64,000 bases of DNA from NCBI RefSeq assembly GCF_016741935.1, contig NZ_JAERRG010000014.1:1-64000 (forward strand), read 5' to 3'. Both the position numbers and the translations under genes were made by a program. The notes under the pieces were generated by a model that made no database searches, had not been told where the DNA came from, and saw nothing but the letters and a program-made list of their open reading frames with translations. Of this stretch, positions 34,621-43,264 are shown piece by piece (the stretch's first letter is position 1; the number at the start of each line of letters is the position of its first letter). This DNA is from Streptomyces endocoffeicus. GTDB lineage: Bacteria > Actinomycetota > Actinomycetes > Streptomycetales > Streptomycetaceae.

Positions 34621-35346
34621 ATGACGATGCCCACGCCCATGCCCACGCCCGCGCGGCTCGCGCCGCGCACCGTGAGAGGCGTCGTGGCGCGCATGAGCGC
34701 GCTCGGCGCGGCGCTGCCGCCCGGGGACGGGGTGGCGGTCTTCAACGGGGTGTATCTGTCGGTCACCGAGGAGGTCGGCCGACGGCTCGCGGACGGGTAC
34801 TTCCACGACCCGTCCGCCACCGAGGAGCTGGACGTGCGGTTCGCCGAGCGCTATCTGGCGGCGGTCGACGCGGTGACCACCGGCGGGCGACCGCCCGCCT
34901 GCTGGCGGCCGCTGTTCCAGCTGCGGTGCCATCCCGGGGTCCGCCCGGTGCAGTTCGCGTTGGCCGGGATCAACGCCCATATCGGCCATGACCTGGCGCT
35001 CGCGCTGCTGGACACCTGCCGGGCCCGGGACCTCGAACCGGACGCCCTGGAGGGCGACTTCGACCGGATCGGCGCGCTGCTCACGGAGATGGAGGAGCGG
35101 ATCCGGGAGGAGCTGATGCCCGGCCCCGACCTGCTGGACGTGGCCGATCCGCTCACCCATCTCGTGGGCTCCTGGAGCCTGGAGAAGGCGCGGGACGCCG
35201 CATGGGCGGCGTTCCGCGCGCTGTGGGGGCTGCGCGGGGTGCCGGAGCTGGCGGAGGAGTTCGCGGAGCGCGTCGACGCCACCGTGGGTCTGGTCGGGCG
35301 CTTTCTGCTCACCCCGCTGCCACCGTCTCCGCCGTCCGCGCGCTGA
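34621..35346 (+). CDS. DUF5995 family protein
   Basis: 241 residues. Conserved block GVAVFNGVYLSVTEEVG, ELDVRFAERYLAAVD, CWRPLFQL and FALAGINAHIGHDLALAL with two His, and WSLEKARDAAWAAFRAL near the end. Predominantly helical and soluble. Function is unknown; the conserved NAHIGHDL suggests a metal or heme-like site, which is inference only. ATG at 34621 opens with a Met/Pro-Thr repeat (MTMPTPMPTPARL). Confidence 0.85.
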   Translation: MTMPTPMPTPARLAPRTVRGVVARMSALGAALPPGDGVAVFNGVYLSVTEEVGRRLADGYFHDPSATEELDVRFAERYLAAVDAVTTGGRPPACWRPLFQLRCHPGVRPVQFALAGINAHIGHDLALALLDTCRARDLEPDALEGDFDRIGALLTEMEERIREELMPGPDLLDVADPLTHLVGSWSLEKARDAAWAAFRALWGLRGVPELAEEFAERVDATVGLVGRFLLTPLPPSPPSAR

Positions 35347-35363
35347 ACGGCCCCCGGACCGGC

Positions 35364-37073
35364 TCAGTCCTCGGGGAGCTCGACGGGCGCGATCTCGTCG
35401 TACAGATCGCCCGGCCCGGGGTTCTTCGGGTCGGTGAAGCCGCCGAACTGGTGCATGACGCCCCACACCGCGTTGAGCGCGGTCTGGATGGCGCCCTCGG
35501 CCCAGCCCGCCGTCCAGGAGATGTCGTCGCCCGCGAGGAAGACGCCGCGCTTGTCGGCGGGCAGCCGGTCCTGCATGAAGTGGGTGAACAGCCGGCGCTG
35601 GTAGCGGTAGTGGCCGGGCAGATTGGCCTTGAACGCGCCCATGAAGTACGGCTCGTTCTCCCACGACACGGTGACCGGGCTGCCGATGATGTGCTTGCGG
35701 ATGTCGACGTGTCGATAGATCTCCGAGAGCGACTTGAGCATGACCTCCATCCGCTCGTTCGCCGACAGCGGCAGCCACTTGAGGCTGTCGTCGCACCAGG
35801 TGTAGGAGAGGCAGATGACGGCGGGCCGGTCCGGGCCGTTGTCCAGCAGATAGGTGCCGCGGGTCATCCGGTCGGTGAGCGTCATGCTCATCGTGTCCCG
35901 CCCGGTGGCCTCGTCCTTGTCCAGCCAGAACGGCCGGTCCACCGGCACGAAGAGCTTGCTGGACTCCATGTAGTGGGTGCGCTCGATCGCCGTCCAGTGG
36001 TCGATCGGGAAGAGCGAGTCATCGCAGTCGATCTGGGAGAGCAGCATCCAGGACTGCGCGGTGAAGACAACTGCCTTGTAAGCGCGGATGTCACCGCTCG
36101 CGTCCGTCACCACGACACGGTCGCCCGCGGCACGGTGCAGCCGGGTCACGGCCGGACGGGGCGCACCCTCGTGCAGCGAGGCCAGCGAGGTGCCCTGCGC
36201 CCAGTGGACGATCTTCTGCGGCTCGCGCTCCCACAGCCGCAGCGGAAGCTGCTGGCTGCCGCCGACGATGCCGCGGTGGTGGTCGTCGGCCTCGGTGTAG
36301 ACGACGCGCAGGATCTCCAGGATGGAGTTGGGGAAGTCGGTGTCCCAGCCGCCGGTGCCGAAGCCGACCTGGCCGAAGATCTCCCGGTGGCGGAAGGAGG
36401 TGAAGGCCGAGGAGTCGCAGAGGAAACCGTAGAAGGTCTGGTTGTCCAGCTTCTCGACCAGCCGCGCCCAGATCTCCCGGATCCGGGGCACGTCCCGCTC
36501 ACGGATGGCGCGGTTCATGTCGGAGAAGTCCGCGCCCTCCTCCAGGCAGGCGTTCCAGGCGTCGGCCACCTCGCGGTAGACCGGCGGCAGGTCGTCGATG
36601 GTGCGGGCGTAGTGGGACTCGCCCTTGAGGTCGACGACGGTCGAGGGGGTCTCGGGGGCCAGCGGGTTGGGGAACGGCTGGGTCTTCAGGTCCACCAGGT
36701 CGATGTAGTGCTGGAGGGCGGTGGAGGACGGCGGGAAGCGCATCGCGCCCATCTCGGCGGTCAGCTCGTCGTCACAGCCGTCGAAGCCGACGGTGCGCAG
36801 CCGTCCGCCGATCCGGTCGGCCTCGTAGACCACGGGCCGCAGGCCCATCTTCATCAGCTCGTACGCGGCGACGACACCGGAGAGTCCGCCGCCGACGACC
36901 GCGACCTCGGCGCCGTGCTCGGTCGCCGGTATCTGGCCCAGGCCCGCGGGGTGGGCGAGGTAGTCGTCGTAGGCGTAGGGGAAGTCCGGGCCGAACATGG
37001 TGACGGCCGGCAGCGCCTCGAGGGCCTGCGTCTCCTGCTCGTCATGGACGGCGGTGGGCACCGTGGACGTCAT
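35364..37073 (-). CDS. davB: Flavin amino-acid monooxygenase, probable L-lysine 2-monooxygenase (DavB-like)
   Basis: 569 residues. FAD-binding GxGxxG in VAVVGGGLSGVVAAYEL (about 58) and the amine-oxidase fold throughout. From memory the sequence tracks Pseudomonas DavB closely: MFGPDFPYAYDDYLAHPAGLGQIPA at the N-terminus, RHREIFGQVGFGTGGWDTDFPNS, MTLTDRMTRGTYLLDNG and the end GDDISWTAGWAEGAIQTALNAVWG. DavB oxidises L-lysine to 5-aminovaleramide with CO2 release. The next gene codes for a nitrilase-superfamily amidase of the DavA type, which supports the assignment. Tryptophan 2-monooxygenase is the main alternative. Confidence 0.82.
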   Translation of the reverse strand: MTSTVPTAVHDEQETQALEALPAVTMFGPDFPYAYDDYLAHPAGLGQIPATEHGAEVAVVGGGLSGVVAAYELMKMGLRPVVYEADRIGGRLRTVGFDGCDDELTAEMGAMRFPPSSTALQHYIDLVDLKTQPFPNPLAPETPSTVVDLKGESHYARTIDDLPPVYREVADAWNACLEEGADFSDMNRAIRERDVPRIREIWARLVEKLDNQTFYGFLCDSSAFTSFRHREIFGQVGFGTGGWDTDFPNSILEILRVVYTEADDHHRGIVGGSQQLPLRLWEREPQKIVHWAQGTSLASLHEGAPRPAVTRLHRAAGDRVVVTDASGDIRAYKAVVFTAQSWMLLSQIDCDDSLFPIDHWTAIERTHYMESSKLFVPVDRPFWLDKDEATGRDTMSMTLTDRMTRGTYLLDNGPDRPAVICLSYTWCDDSLKWLPLSANERMEVMLKSLSEIYRHVDIRKHIIGSPVTVSWENEPYFMGAFKANLPGHYRYQRRLFTHFMQDRLPADKRGVFLAGDDISWTAGWAEGAIQTALNAVWGVMHQFGGFTDPKNPGPGDLYDEIAPVELPED

Positions 37074-37139
37074 GGGGTACGGACTCCTTGCTGCTTGGTG
37101 CTCAAAAGGGTGGTTCGGGTGCGGCAGGGGCCGGACGGA

Positions 37140-37937
37140 TCAGCTGAGGGAGGTGTAGAGACCGGGGCGGCGGTCGCGCAGATAGGGGTTGATCCGGCGC
37201 GAGGTCGTCAGCAGTTTGGGATCGACGTCGCCGAGGAGGAGCTCCTCACCGCGGCCGGCGCGCAGACAGGTGGCGCCGTCGGGTCCGGCCAGGCAGCTCA
37301 GCCCGACGAAGTCGAACTCGCCCTCGGGGCCGCTGCGGTTGACGTACGCGATGTACATCTGGCTCTCGAAGGCCCGCACCGGAATCAGGGATTCGGCGAC
37401 GAACTCGAAGGGGTGCATCTGCGCGGTGGGCACCACCAGCAGATCGGTCCCGGCCAGGGCATGGGCCCGTACGTTCTCGGGGAACTCCACGTCGTAGCAG
37501 ACCAGGATGCCGACGGTCAGCTCGCCGATGGTGGCCTGGACGACGGGGATCTCCCCCGGGGCGAACGACTTGTGCTCGAAGCAGCCGTAGAGATGGGTCT
37601 TGCGGTAGTTGGCCAGCTCGGTGCCGTCCGCGCCCACCAGCCGTGCGGAGTTGTGGACGGCGCCCGCGTGGCTCTCGGGGTAGCCGTAGAGGATGGCGAG
37701 GCCGTGCGTCGCGGCGATCTCGGCCACGGCCCGGCCGCTCGGCCCGTCGGCCGGCTCGGCCAGCTCCCGCACACCGCCGCCGATGGCGTAGCCGGTGAGG
37801 AACATCTCCGCGGTGACCAGCAGCCCGGCGCCGTCGGCGGCCGCGCGGGCGGCGGCCTCGTCGAGGACCTTGAGGTTACCGGCGGGGTCGCCGGGGTGAC
37901 CGGAGTTCTGGAGCAGGGCGGTGCGCAGCGGCGGCAT
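37140..37937 (-). CDS. davA: Carbon-nitrogen hydrolase, probable 5-aminovaleramidase (DavA-like)
   Basis: 265 residues, nitrilase superfamily with the Glu-Lys-Cys triad: Glu44 (TAEMFLTGY), Lys113 (NYRKTHLYG) and Cys147 (GILVCYDVEFPEN). DavA of Pseudomonas is 264 residues and shares the same framework by memory. It would hydrolyse 5-aminovaleramide from the DavB reaction to 5-aminovalerate and ammonia. Transcribed ahead of davB with 66 bp between, so probably an operon. ATG at 37937 chosen: it follows CCGAGG and gives the family N-terminus. A long upstream frame extension is repeat sequence. Confidence 0.85.
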   Translation of the reverse strand: MPPLRTALLQNSGHPGDPAGNLKVLDEAAARAAADGAGLLVTAEMFLTGYAIGGGVRELAEPADGPSGRAVAEIAATHGLAILYGYPESHAGAVHNSARLVGADGTELANYRKTHLYGCFEHKSFAPGEIPVVQATIGELTVGILVCYDVEFPENVRAHALAGTDLLVVPTAQMHPFEFVAESLIPVRAFESQMYIAYVNRSGPEGEFDFVGLSCLAGPDGATCLRAGRGEELLLGDVDPKLLTTSRRINPYLRDRRPGLYTSLS

Positions 37938-38115
37938 GGCAGACCTCGGGAGGAGGAGTACGGGCATAAAAACAGTACGTTGCCTCCGGATCGCCCAACA
38001 AGACGACTTCATTGCGTCCGGCGTCGATTCGCGACGTATGGGGATCGGAACACGACGATTCATTGCACACGCGGGGGTCGGACACACGCGGGGCCCCGCA
38101 CGGACGGGCCCCGAA

Positions 38116-38314
38116 GGGGCGCGGGGCTGTATCGATGTGCGGCTCCGCCGCGTGGGCGCGACCAGCCACAACGGCGCCGCAGCCGACCACCAACAGCTCA
38201 TGGCAGACGCCCCACAGGGGCGCGGGGCTGTATCGATGTGCGGCTCCGCCGCGTGGGCGCGACCAGCCACGACGGCGCCGCAGCCGACCAACAGCAGCTC
38301 AGGGCAGACGCCCC
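38116..38314. repeat. Two direct copies of a ~98-bp extragenic element
   Basis: Copy 1 (38116-38214) and copy 2 (38217-38314) are nearly identical over GGGGCGCGGGGCTGTATCGA through GCCGCAGCCGACC, offset 101 bp. Each is itself rich in inverted GC arms. Related GC-rich elements occur many times in Streptomyces chromosomes (from memory). They fill most of the 400-bp gap between davA and the Lrp gene; I see no gene in the rest. Confidence 0.75.
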
Positions 38315-38337
38315 GAACCGCGCACCCAGCGAAGCGC

Positions 38338-38793
38338 CTACGTAGGGGCACCCGAACTGAACCGCCGCAGCAAGGGCGACAACACCAGCACAGACTTCGT
38401 ACGCTCCACAAAGGGCTCCCCCGCAATCCGCTCCAGCACCCGCTCAAAGTGGCGCATGTCCGCGGCGAAGACCTGGACGACGGCGTCCGCGTCACCGGTG
38501 ACAGTGGACGCGGACACCACCTCGGGGTAGCGCGACAGGCCCCGGCGGATGTCGTCCGGCGAGGTGTTGTGGCGGCAGTAGAGCTCGATGAAGCCCTCGG
38601 TCTCCCAGCCCAGCGCCACCGGGTCGACCCGCACCGTGAAGCCGGTGATGGCTCCCTCCGCGCGCAGCCGGTCCACCCGCCGTTTGACGGCGGGCGCGGA
38701 CAGCCCGACGATTTCGCCGATGTCGGCGTAGGAGCGGCGGGCGTCCTCGGCGAGGGCGTGGACGATGCGTTCGTCGAGATCGTTCAGTCGCAC
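38338..38793 (-). CDS. Lrp/AsnC-family regulator
   Basis: 151 residues, standard Lrp length. HTH (LNDLDERIVHALAEDARRSYADIGEIVGLSAPAVKRRVDRLRAEGAI) and the RAM ligand domain (TGFTVRVDPVALGWETEGFIELYCR..., SASTVTGDADAVVQVFAADM). GTG start at 38793 gives VRLNDLDERI; there is no clear ribosome-binding site. It starts next to the amino-acid permease stop (10 bp), on the same strand and downstream of it, and lies upstream of the davA-davB pair. Likely senses lysine or a related amino acid and controls this catabolic set. Confidence 0.92.
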   Translation of the reverse strand: MRLNDLDERIVHALAEDARRSYADIGEIVGLSAPAVKRRVDRLRAEGAITGFTVRVDPVALGWETEGFIELYCRHNTSPDDIRRGLSRYPEVVSASTVTGDADAVVQVFAADMRHFERVLERIAGEPFVERTKSVLVLSPLLRRFSSGAPT

Positions 38794-38803
38794 TGGGGGG
38801 CAA

Positions 38804-40276
38804 TCACTTCTCTGCTGTGGCCAGTCGGGATCGGCGCATGCCGTATCCGAAGTACAGCACAAGGCCGACGGCCATCCACACGCCGAAGACGACCCAGGTC
38901 ACGAACTGCAGGCTGCCCATCATCCACAGACACAGCGCGAAGCCGATCACCGGGAAGAGCGGGGAGAGCGGCACCCGGAAGGTCCGGGGCATGTCGGGCC
39001 GGGTCCGGCGCAGCATGATCACGGCGATGTTGACCAGCGCGAAGGCGAAGAGCGTGCCGATGCTGGTGGCGTCGGCGAGCTGGCCGAGCGGGATCGCGGC
39101 GGCGAGGACACCGCAGAAGAGCGAGACGATGACGGTGTTGGCGCGGGGCACTCCGGTCCGGGCGTGGACCGTGGAGAAGACCCTGGGCACCAGCCCGTCC
39201 CGGGACATCGCGAAGAGGATGCGGGTCTGCCCGTAGAGCACGGTCAGCACCACGGAGGCGATCGCGATCACCGCGCCGGCCGCCAGCAGCACGGCCCAGA
39301 AGCTCTGTCCGGTGACATCCTTCATGATCGAGGCGAGCGCGGCCTCGGAGCCGGAGAACTTCTTCCACGGCAGGGCGCCCACCGCCACGGCGGCCACCAG
39401 GCAGTACAGCGCGGTGACGATGATCAGCGAGAGCATGATCGCGCGGGGCAGGTCGCGCTGGGGGTTCTTGGCCTCCTCACCGGCCGTGGAGGCGGCGTCG
39501 AAGCCGATGTAGGAGAAGAAGAGAGTGGCGCCGGCGGCGCTGACGCCCGCCATGCCCAGCGGCATGAACGGGGTGTAGTTGCCGGCCCGGATGCCGGTGA
39601 AGGCGACGGCGCAGAAGAGGATCAGCGCCGCGATCTTCACCCCGACCATGATCGTGTTGGCGCGGGCGCTCTCCTTGGCGCCGCCCAGCAGGAACGCCAT
39701 GGCCAGCAGCACCACGAGCAGCGCGGGCAGATTGAAGATCCCGCCGTCCCCGGGCGGGGCGGCCAGCGCGTCGGGAATGGTGATCCCGAGGGTGCCGTCG
39801 AGCAGTTCGTTGAGGTACTCGCCCCAGCCGACGGCCACGGCCGCCACCGAGACGCCGTACTCCAGGATCAGACACCAGCCGCAGACCCAGGCGATCAGCT
39901 CGCCCATGGTGGCGTAGGCGTACGAGTAGGAGGAGCCGGAGACCGGGATGGTGCCCGCCAGCTCGGCGTACGACAGCGCCGAGAACAGCGCGGTGAGCCC
40001 GGCCATGACGAACGACACGATGACCGCGGGGCCCGCGTCCGGCACCGCCTCGCCGAGCACCACGAAGATGCCGGTGCCCAGGGTGGCGCCGATGCTGATC
40101 ATGGTGAGCTGCCAGACACCCATCGAGCGCCGGAGGCTTCCGCCCTCGCCCTGGCCGCCCTCGGCGACCAGCCGCTCCACCGGCTTGCGCCGCATCAGCC
40201 GGGCGCCCAGCCCGCCGACCGGAGGGTCTGGTTCCGGTTGCTGGGTGGCGGGCGGTGCTGCGCCGTGCTCCAACAC
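38804..40276 (-). CDS. Cationic amino-acid (CAT/APC) permease
   Basis: 490 residues, about 12-14 TM segments after a 50-residue soluble N-terminus. APC signature MISIGATLGTGIFVVLGEAVPDAGPAVIVSFVMAGL and the CAT-branch features SYAELAGTIPVSGSSYSYAYATMGEL, FFSYIGFDAASTAGEEAKNPQRDLP and TVLYGQTRILFAMSRDGLVP. CAT members move lysine, arginine or ornithine, matching the neighbouring DavBA lysine enzymes. The next gene in the same direction is the Lrp regulator, 10 bp away, so permease and regulator are co-transcribed. Confidence 0.92.
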   Translation of the reverse strand: MLEHGAAPPATQQPEPDPPVGGLGARLMRRKPVERLVAEGGQGEGGSLRRSMGVWQLTMISIGATLGTGIFVVLGEAVPDAGPAVIVSFVMAGLTALFSALSYAELAGTIPVSGSSYSYAYATMGELIAWVCGWCLILEYGVSVAAVAVGWGEYLNELLDGTLGITIPDALAAPPGDGGIFNLPALLVVLLAMAFLLGGAKESARANTIMVGVKIAALILFCAVAFTGIRAGNYTPFMPLGMAGVSAAGATLFFSYIGFDAASTAGEEAKNPQRDLPRAIMLSLIIVTALYCLVAAVAVGALPWKKFSGSEAALASIMKDVTGQSFWAVLLAAGAVIAIASVVLTVLYGQTRILFAMSRDGLVPRVFSTVHARTGVPRANTVIVSLFCGVLAAAIPLGQLADATSIGTLFAFALVNIAVIMLRRTRPDMPRTFRVPLSPLFPVIGFALCLWMMGSLQFVTWVVFGVWMAVGLVLYFGYGMRRSRLATAEK

Positions 40277-40443
40277 TTGGGTGGCTCCTTAATCGCTGCC
40301 ATCGGGTGGTGGCGACCGGCTGCGGACATACGGGTACCCGGGAAGGAAACCCGCAGGTGGGAATCGCCGAGCAGCCGGTCTCCGCCACTCCACGTCAGCG
40401 CAAGACCCTATGAGCCGTCCGCCGACGGCCGTAATGGACCATG

Positions 40444-40500
40444 GTTGCGCATACGTGTCGCAACGTTGCGCGCGGGGGCGCGCGACGGTGAATCGTTGCG
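40444..40500. promoter_or_regulatory. Repeated GTTGCG/CGCAAC half-sites in a divergent promoter region
   Basis: GTTGCG at 40444-40449, the palindrome CGCAACGTTGCG at 40459-40470 and GTTGCG again at 40495-40500. They lie in the 300-bp region (40277-40576) between the permease and the rightward small-protein gene, which otherwise holds nothing obvious. Candidate operator cluster for one or both. Confidence 0.4.
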
Positions 40501-40576
40501 AAACACTGAGCTTGTCAGCGCGCGTTTCACCCGAATGCCGCGATACTGCACCATTTTAGCGGTCGTTGGTGGGGAC

Positions 40577-40783
40577 GTGACCACTGACAGTCTGCAACCA
40601 CCCGATCACTCCCGCCTAGCTGCCGAACCGGTGTTCCGGCCTCGTGACCAGGGGGGTGACAGCGAGCGCTACCCGCTCGAATACTGCGCGAGAGTGTGGG
40701 AGGACTTCATCCGGACGCTGGGCCGGATCGAGGCGGACTTCCTCCAGCGCTCCGATACCACAGAACCGGGCGTCAAGGCATGA
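40577..40783 (+). CDS. Small conserved hypothetical protein
   Basis: 68 residues from a GTG at 40577 preceded by TGGTGGGGA. The sequence ends RYPLEYCARVWEDFIRTLGRIEADFLQRSDTTEPGVKA; a helix with a single Cys is the only clear feature. Codon use is typical for the organism and its stop overlaps the DUF2637 ATG by 4 nt, so it is real and coupled. No family recognised. It may be a partner of the membrane protein encoded next. Confidence 0.7.
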   Translation: MTTDSLQPPDHSRLAAEPVFRPRDQGGDSERYPLEYCARVWEDFIRTLGRIEADFLQRSDTTEPGVKA

Positions 40784-41547
40784 CGTACACCGAGCCGAGG
40801 CCGGGCGGCTACGGGCCCCCTCCCACCGGCCACCGGCACGCCCCCGCGCCCCCTCCCGGGGACCGGTTCGAGGTGGCGGCCGATTATGAGATGAATCCTT
40901 TCCCCCTGCCCGACCCGGAGACCATCGAGAGCCGCTGGGACCTGGAGGGGGACCTGGCCCGGCTGCTCCAGACGTCCTCCGCCGAGGAGGCGGTGCACAC
41001 CACCGGTCCCATCGGACCACCGGTCACCCCCCTGCGAGCCCCCTCCCCCGCGCATGTGCGGGGGCGCGGCAAGCGCCGCCGGGTCCGCTTCCGGCTGCCG
41101 ACGATGCCGTGGCTGCATGTGATCAGCCTGATCTTCGCGGCGGTCACCACGGTCATCGTCGCCATGCTGAGCGTACTCGGCGGAATGATCTCCTACCGCC
41201 CGCTGCGCTATCTGGCCTCCCCGAGCACCTCGGAGTCCATGGCGGCGTGGTGGCCCCTGCTGGTCTACGGACCCTGGCTGGTCGCCTCGCTGTCGGTGCT
41301 GCGGGCCGCCCTGCACCGGCGGGGCGCGGCGCACTCCTGGGGCGTGGTGGTGCTCTTCTCCACCATCGCGGTGTTCCTGTGCGTCGCCCACGCCCCGAGG
41401 AACGCGCCCAGCATGGCCGTGGCCGGTCTTCCCCCGGTCGCCGCGCTGGTCTCGTTCCACCAGCTGGTGCGGCAGATCACCCTCACCAGCCCGCCACGCC
41501 ACGCGCTGCCCCGCACCCGGGGTGAGCAGCGTGGAATGGCGAGATGA
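40780..41547 (+). CDS. DUF2637 membrane protein
   Basis: 255 residues. A Pro-rich cytoplasmic N-terminus (1-95), then TM segments around 114-136 (WLHVISLIFAAVTTVIVAMLSVLGG), 152-173, 185-200 and 210-230, matching the four-helix DUF2637 pattern with the short basic RRRVRFRLP before TM1. DUF2637 proteins in actinomycetes include Spd-like plasmid spread proteins and chromosomal membrane proteins; a chromosomal role is likely here as there is no conjugation gene. ATG overlaps the small upstream gene. Confidence 0.85.
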   Translation: MTYTEPRPGGYGPPPTGHRHAPAPPPGDRFEVAADYEMNPFPLPDPETIESRWDLEGDLARLLQTSSAEEAVHTTGPIGPPVTPLRAPSPAHVRGRGKRRRVRFRLPTMPWLHVISLIFAAVTTVIVAMLSVLGGMISYRPLRYLASPSTSESMAAWWPLLVYGPWLVASLSVLRAALHRRGAAHSWGVVVLFSTIAVFLCVAHAPRNAPSMAVAGLPPVAALVSFHQLVRQITLTSPPRHALPRTRGEQRGMAR

Positions 41548-41561
41548 GACACCGTCACACC

Positions 41562-41610
41562 ACAGCGCCACGGCCCCACTCACCCGAGCCGAGTGGGGCC
41601 GTGGCGCTGT
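41562..41610. terminator. Strong bidirectional terminator
   Basis: Perfect 20-bp stem (left arm 41562-41581, right arm 41591-41610) with a 9-nt loop, between the converging DUF2637 and guaB1 genes and followed by TT. Confidence 0.85.
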
Positions 41611-41632
41611 TTCGGTCCCCCGAGGCGCCGGC

Positions 41633-43096
41633 TCAGTCCCAGGAGGCGTGGAGGGGCTGGCCCTCGGCGTAGCCCGCGGCGCTCTGGACGCCGACGACGG
41701 CCCGCTCGTGGAACTCCTCGAGCGACCCCGCGCCCGCGTAGGTGCAGGAGCTGCGCACGCCCGCGACGATCGAGTCGATCAGGTCCTCGACGCCCGGCCG
41801 GGCCGGGTCCAGGAACATGCGCGAGGTGGAGATGCCCTCCTCGAACAGCCCCTTGCGGGCCCGCTCGTAAGCCGACTCCTCGCTGGTGCGATTGCGCACC
41901 GCGCGCGCCGACGCCATGCCGAAGCTCTCCTTGTAGGGGCGGCCGTCGGCGGTGTGCTGGAGGTCGCCGGGTGACTCGTACGTCCCCGCGAACCAGGAGC
42001 CGATCATGACGTTGGACGCCCCGGCGGCCAGCGCCATGGCGACGTCGCGCGGGTGGCGGATACCGCCGTCCGCCCAGATGTGCTTGCCGAACTTCCGCGC
42101 CTCGGCGGCGCATTCCATCACCGCGGAGAACTGCGGCCGGCCCACGCCGGTCATCATGCGGGTGGTGCACATGGCCCCCGGCCCGACGCCGACCTTGACG
42201 ATGTCGGCACCGGCCTCGATGAGATCGCGCACCCCCTCGGCGGCGACCACGTTGCCCGCCACCACCGGCACCCGCGGCCCCAGGGCCCGGACCGCCTTGA
42301 GCGTGCCGATCATCGACTCCTGGTGACCGTGGGCGGTGTCCACGACGAGGGTGTCCACCCCGGCGTCGAGGAGCGCCTTCGTACGCCCCTCCACATCGCC
42401 GTTGACCCCGACGGCGGCCGCGATCCGCAGCCGGCCGGCCGCGTCCACCGCGGGCGTGTAGAGCGTCGCGCGCAGCGCTCCCTTGCGGCTCAGGATGCCC
42501 GCCAGCTTTCCGTCCGCGTCCACGGCGGGCGCCAGTTTGCGGTGGGCGGCGTCGAGGCGACTGAACGCCTCCTGGGGGTCGATGCCGGCGTCGAGCACCA
42601 TCAGCTCCCGCGACATCACCTCGGACAACTGGGTGAAGCGGTCCACCCCGGTCAGGTCGGACTCGGTCACCACACCCACCGGACGCCCGTCCTCGACGAC
42701 CACGCCCGCGCCGTGTGCCCGCTTGGGCAGCAGTGACAGCGCGTCGGCGACGGTGCCGGTCGGGGCGAGGACGATCGGGGTGTCCAGCACCAGATGGCGG
42801 CTCTTGACCCACCGGACCACGTCGGTGACGACGTCGATCGGGATGTCCTGCGGAATGACGACGAGGCCACCGCGCCGGGCGACCGTCTCGGCCATGCGGC
42901 GGCCGGCGATCGCGGTCATGTTGGCGACGACGAGCGGGATGGTGGTGCCGGTGCCGTCGGGGGCCGACAGGTCCACTCCCTGGCGGGAGCCGACCGCGGA
43001 GCGGCTCGGCACCATGAACACATCGTCGTACGTCAGGTCGTAGGGAGCCGGGGAAGATTCCACACGGCGCCCCGTACCGGGCTCGAGGAAACGCAT
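41633..43096 (-). CDS. guaB1: GuaB1-family IMP dehydrogenase-related protein (probable GMP reductase)
   Basis: 487 residues, IMPDH/GMPR barrel with an inserted CBS pair (about 95-215: VLAPTGTVADALSLLPKRA, GVVTESDLTGVDRF, VMSRELMVLD, GILSRKGALR). Catalytic loop GVGPGAMCTTRMMTGVG with the nucleophile Cys, cofactor segment VDTAHGHQESMI and flap region VQSAAGYAEGQP. In mycobacteria GuaB1 converts GMP to IMP. Start set at ATG 43096 (MRFLEPGTGRR), the family N-terminus; a TTG at 43180 and an ATG at 43168 with a better ribosome-binding site give a 24-residue extension (see findings). Confidence 0.93.
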   Translation of the reverse strand: MRFLEPGTGRRVESSPAPYDLTYDDVFMVPSRSAVGSRQGVDLSAPDGTGTTIPLVVANMTAIAGRRMAETVARRGGLVVIPQDIPIDVVTDVVRWVKSRHLVLDTPIVLAPTGTVADALSLLPKRAHGAGVVVEDGRPVGVVTESDLTGVDRFTQLSEVMSRELMVLDAGIDPQEAFSRLDAAHRKLAPAVDADGKLAGILSRKGALRATLYTPAVDAAGRLRIAAAVGVNGDVEGRTKALLDAGVDTLVVDTAHGHQESMIGTLKAVRALGPRVPVVAGNVVAAEGVRDLIEAGADIVKVGVGPGAMCTTRMMTGVGRPQFSAVMECAAEARKFGKHIWADGGIRHPRDVAMALAAGASNVMIGSWFAGTYESPGDLQHTADGRPYKESFGMASARAVRNRTSEESAYERARKGLFEEGISTSRMFLDPARPGVEDLIDSIVAGVRSSCTYAGAGSLEEFHERAVVGVQSAAGYAEGQPLHASWD

Positions 43097-43209
43097 GAGT
43101 CTCACATTTTCACGCGAAACGACGCAGGTCACTCCCACAGCGGCACAACAAAAGACCCCCGCGTTCATAGAGTCCTCCAAAGAGGCGCTGCGGGGGCTGC
43201 TCCGGTGCC

Positions 43210-43224
43210 GGCAGGCAACCTGCC
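43210..43224. promoter_or_regulatory. Hairpin in the guaB1 leader
   Basis: GGCAGG-CAA-CCTGCC perfect 6-bp stem located about 40 bp upstream of the alternative guaB1 start at 43168, within the probable leader transcript. Confidence 0.35.
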
Positions 43225-43264
43225 TTACGTCGAAACGTTACCCGAGCGCCCGCGCGAGGGCGAG

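Noticed and set aside
37938..38495. N-terminal extension of the davA frame into the repeat block
   Set aside because: The extension reads through the duplicated element and has no nitrilase homology; family length fits the start at 37937.
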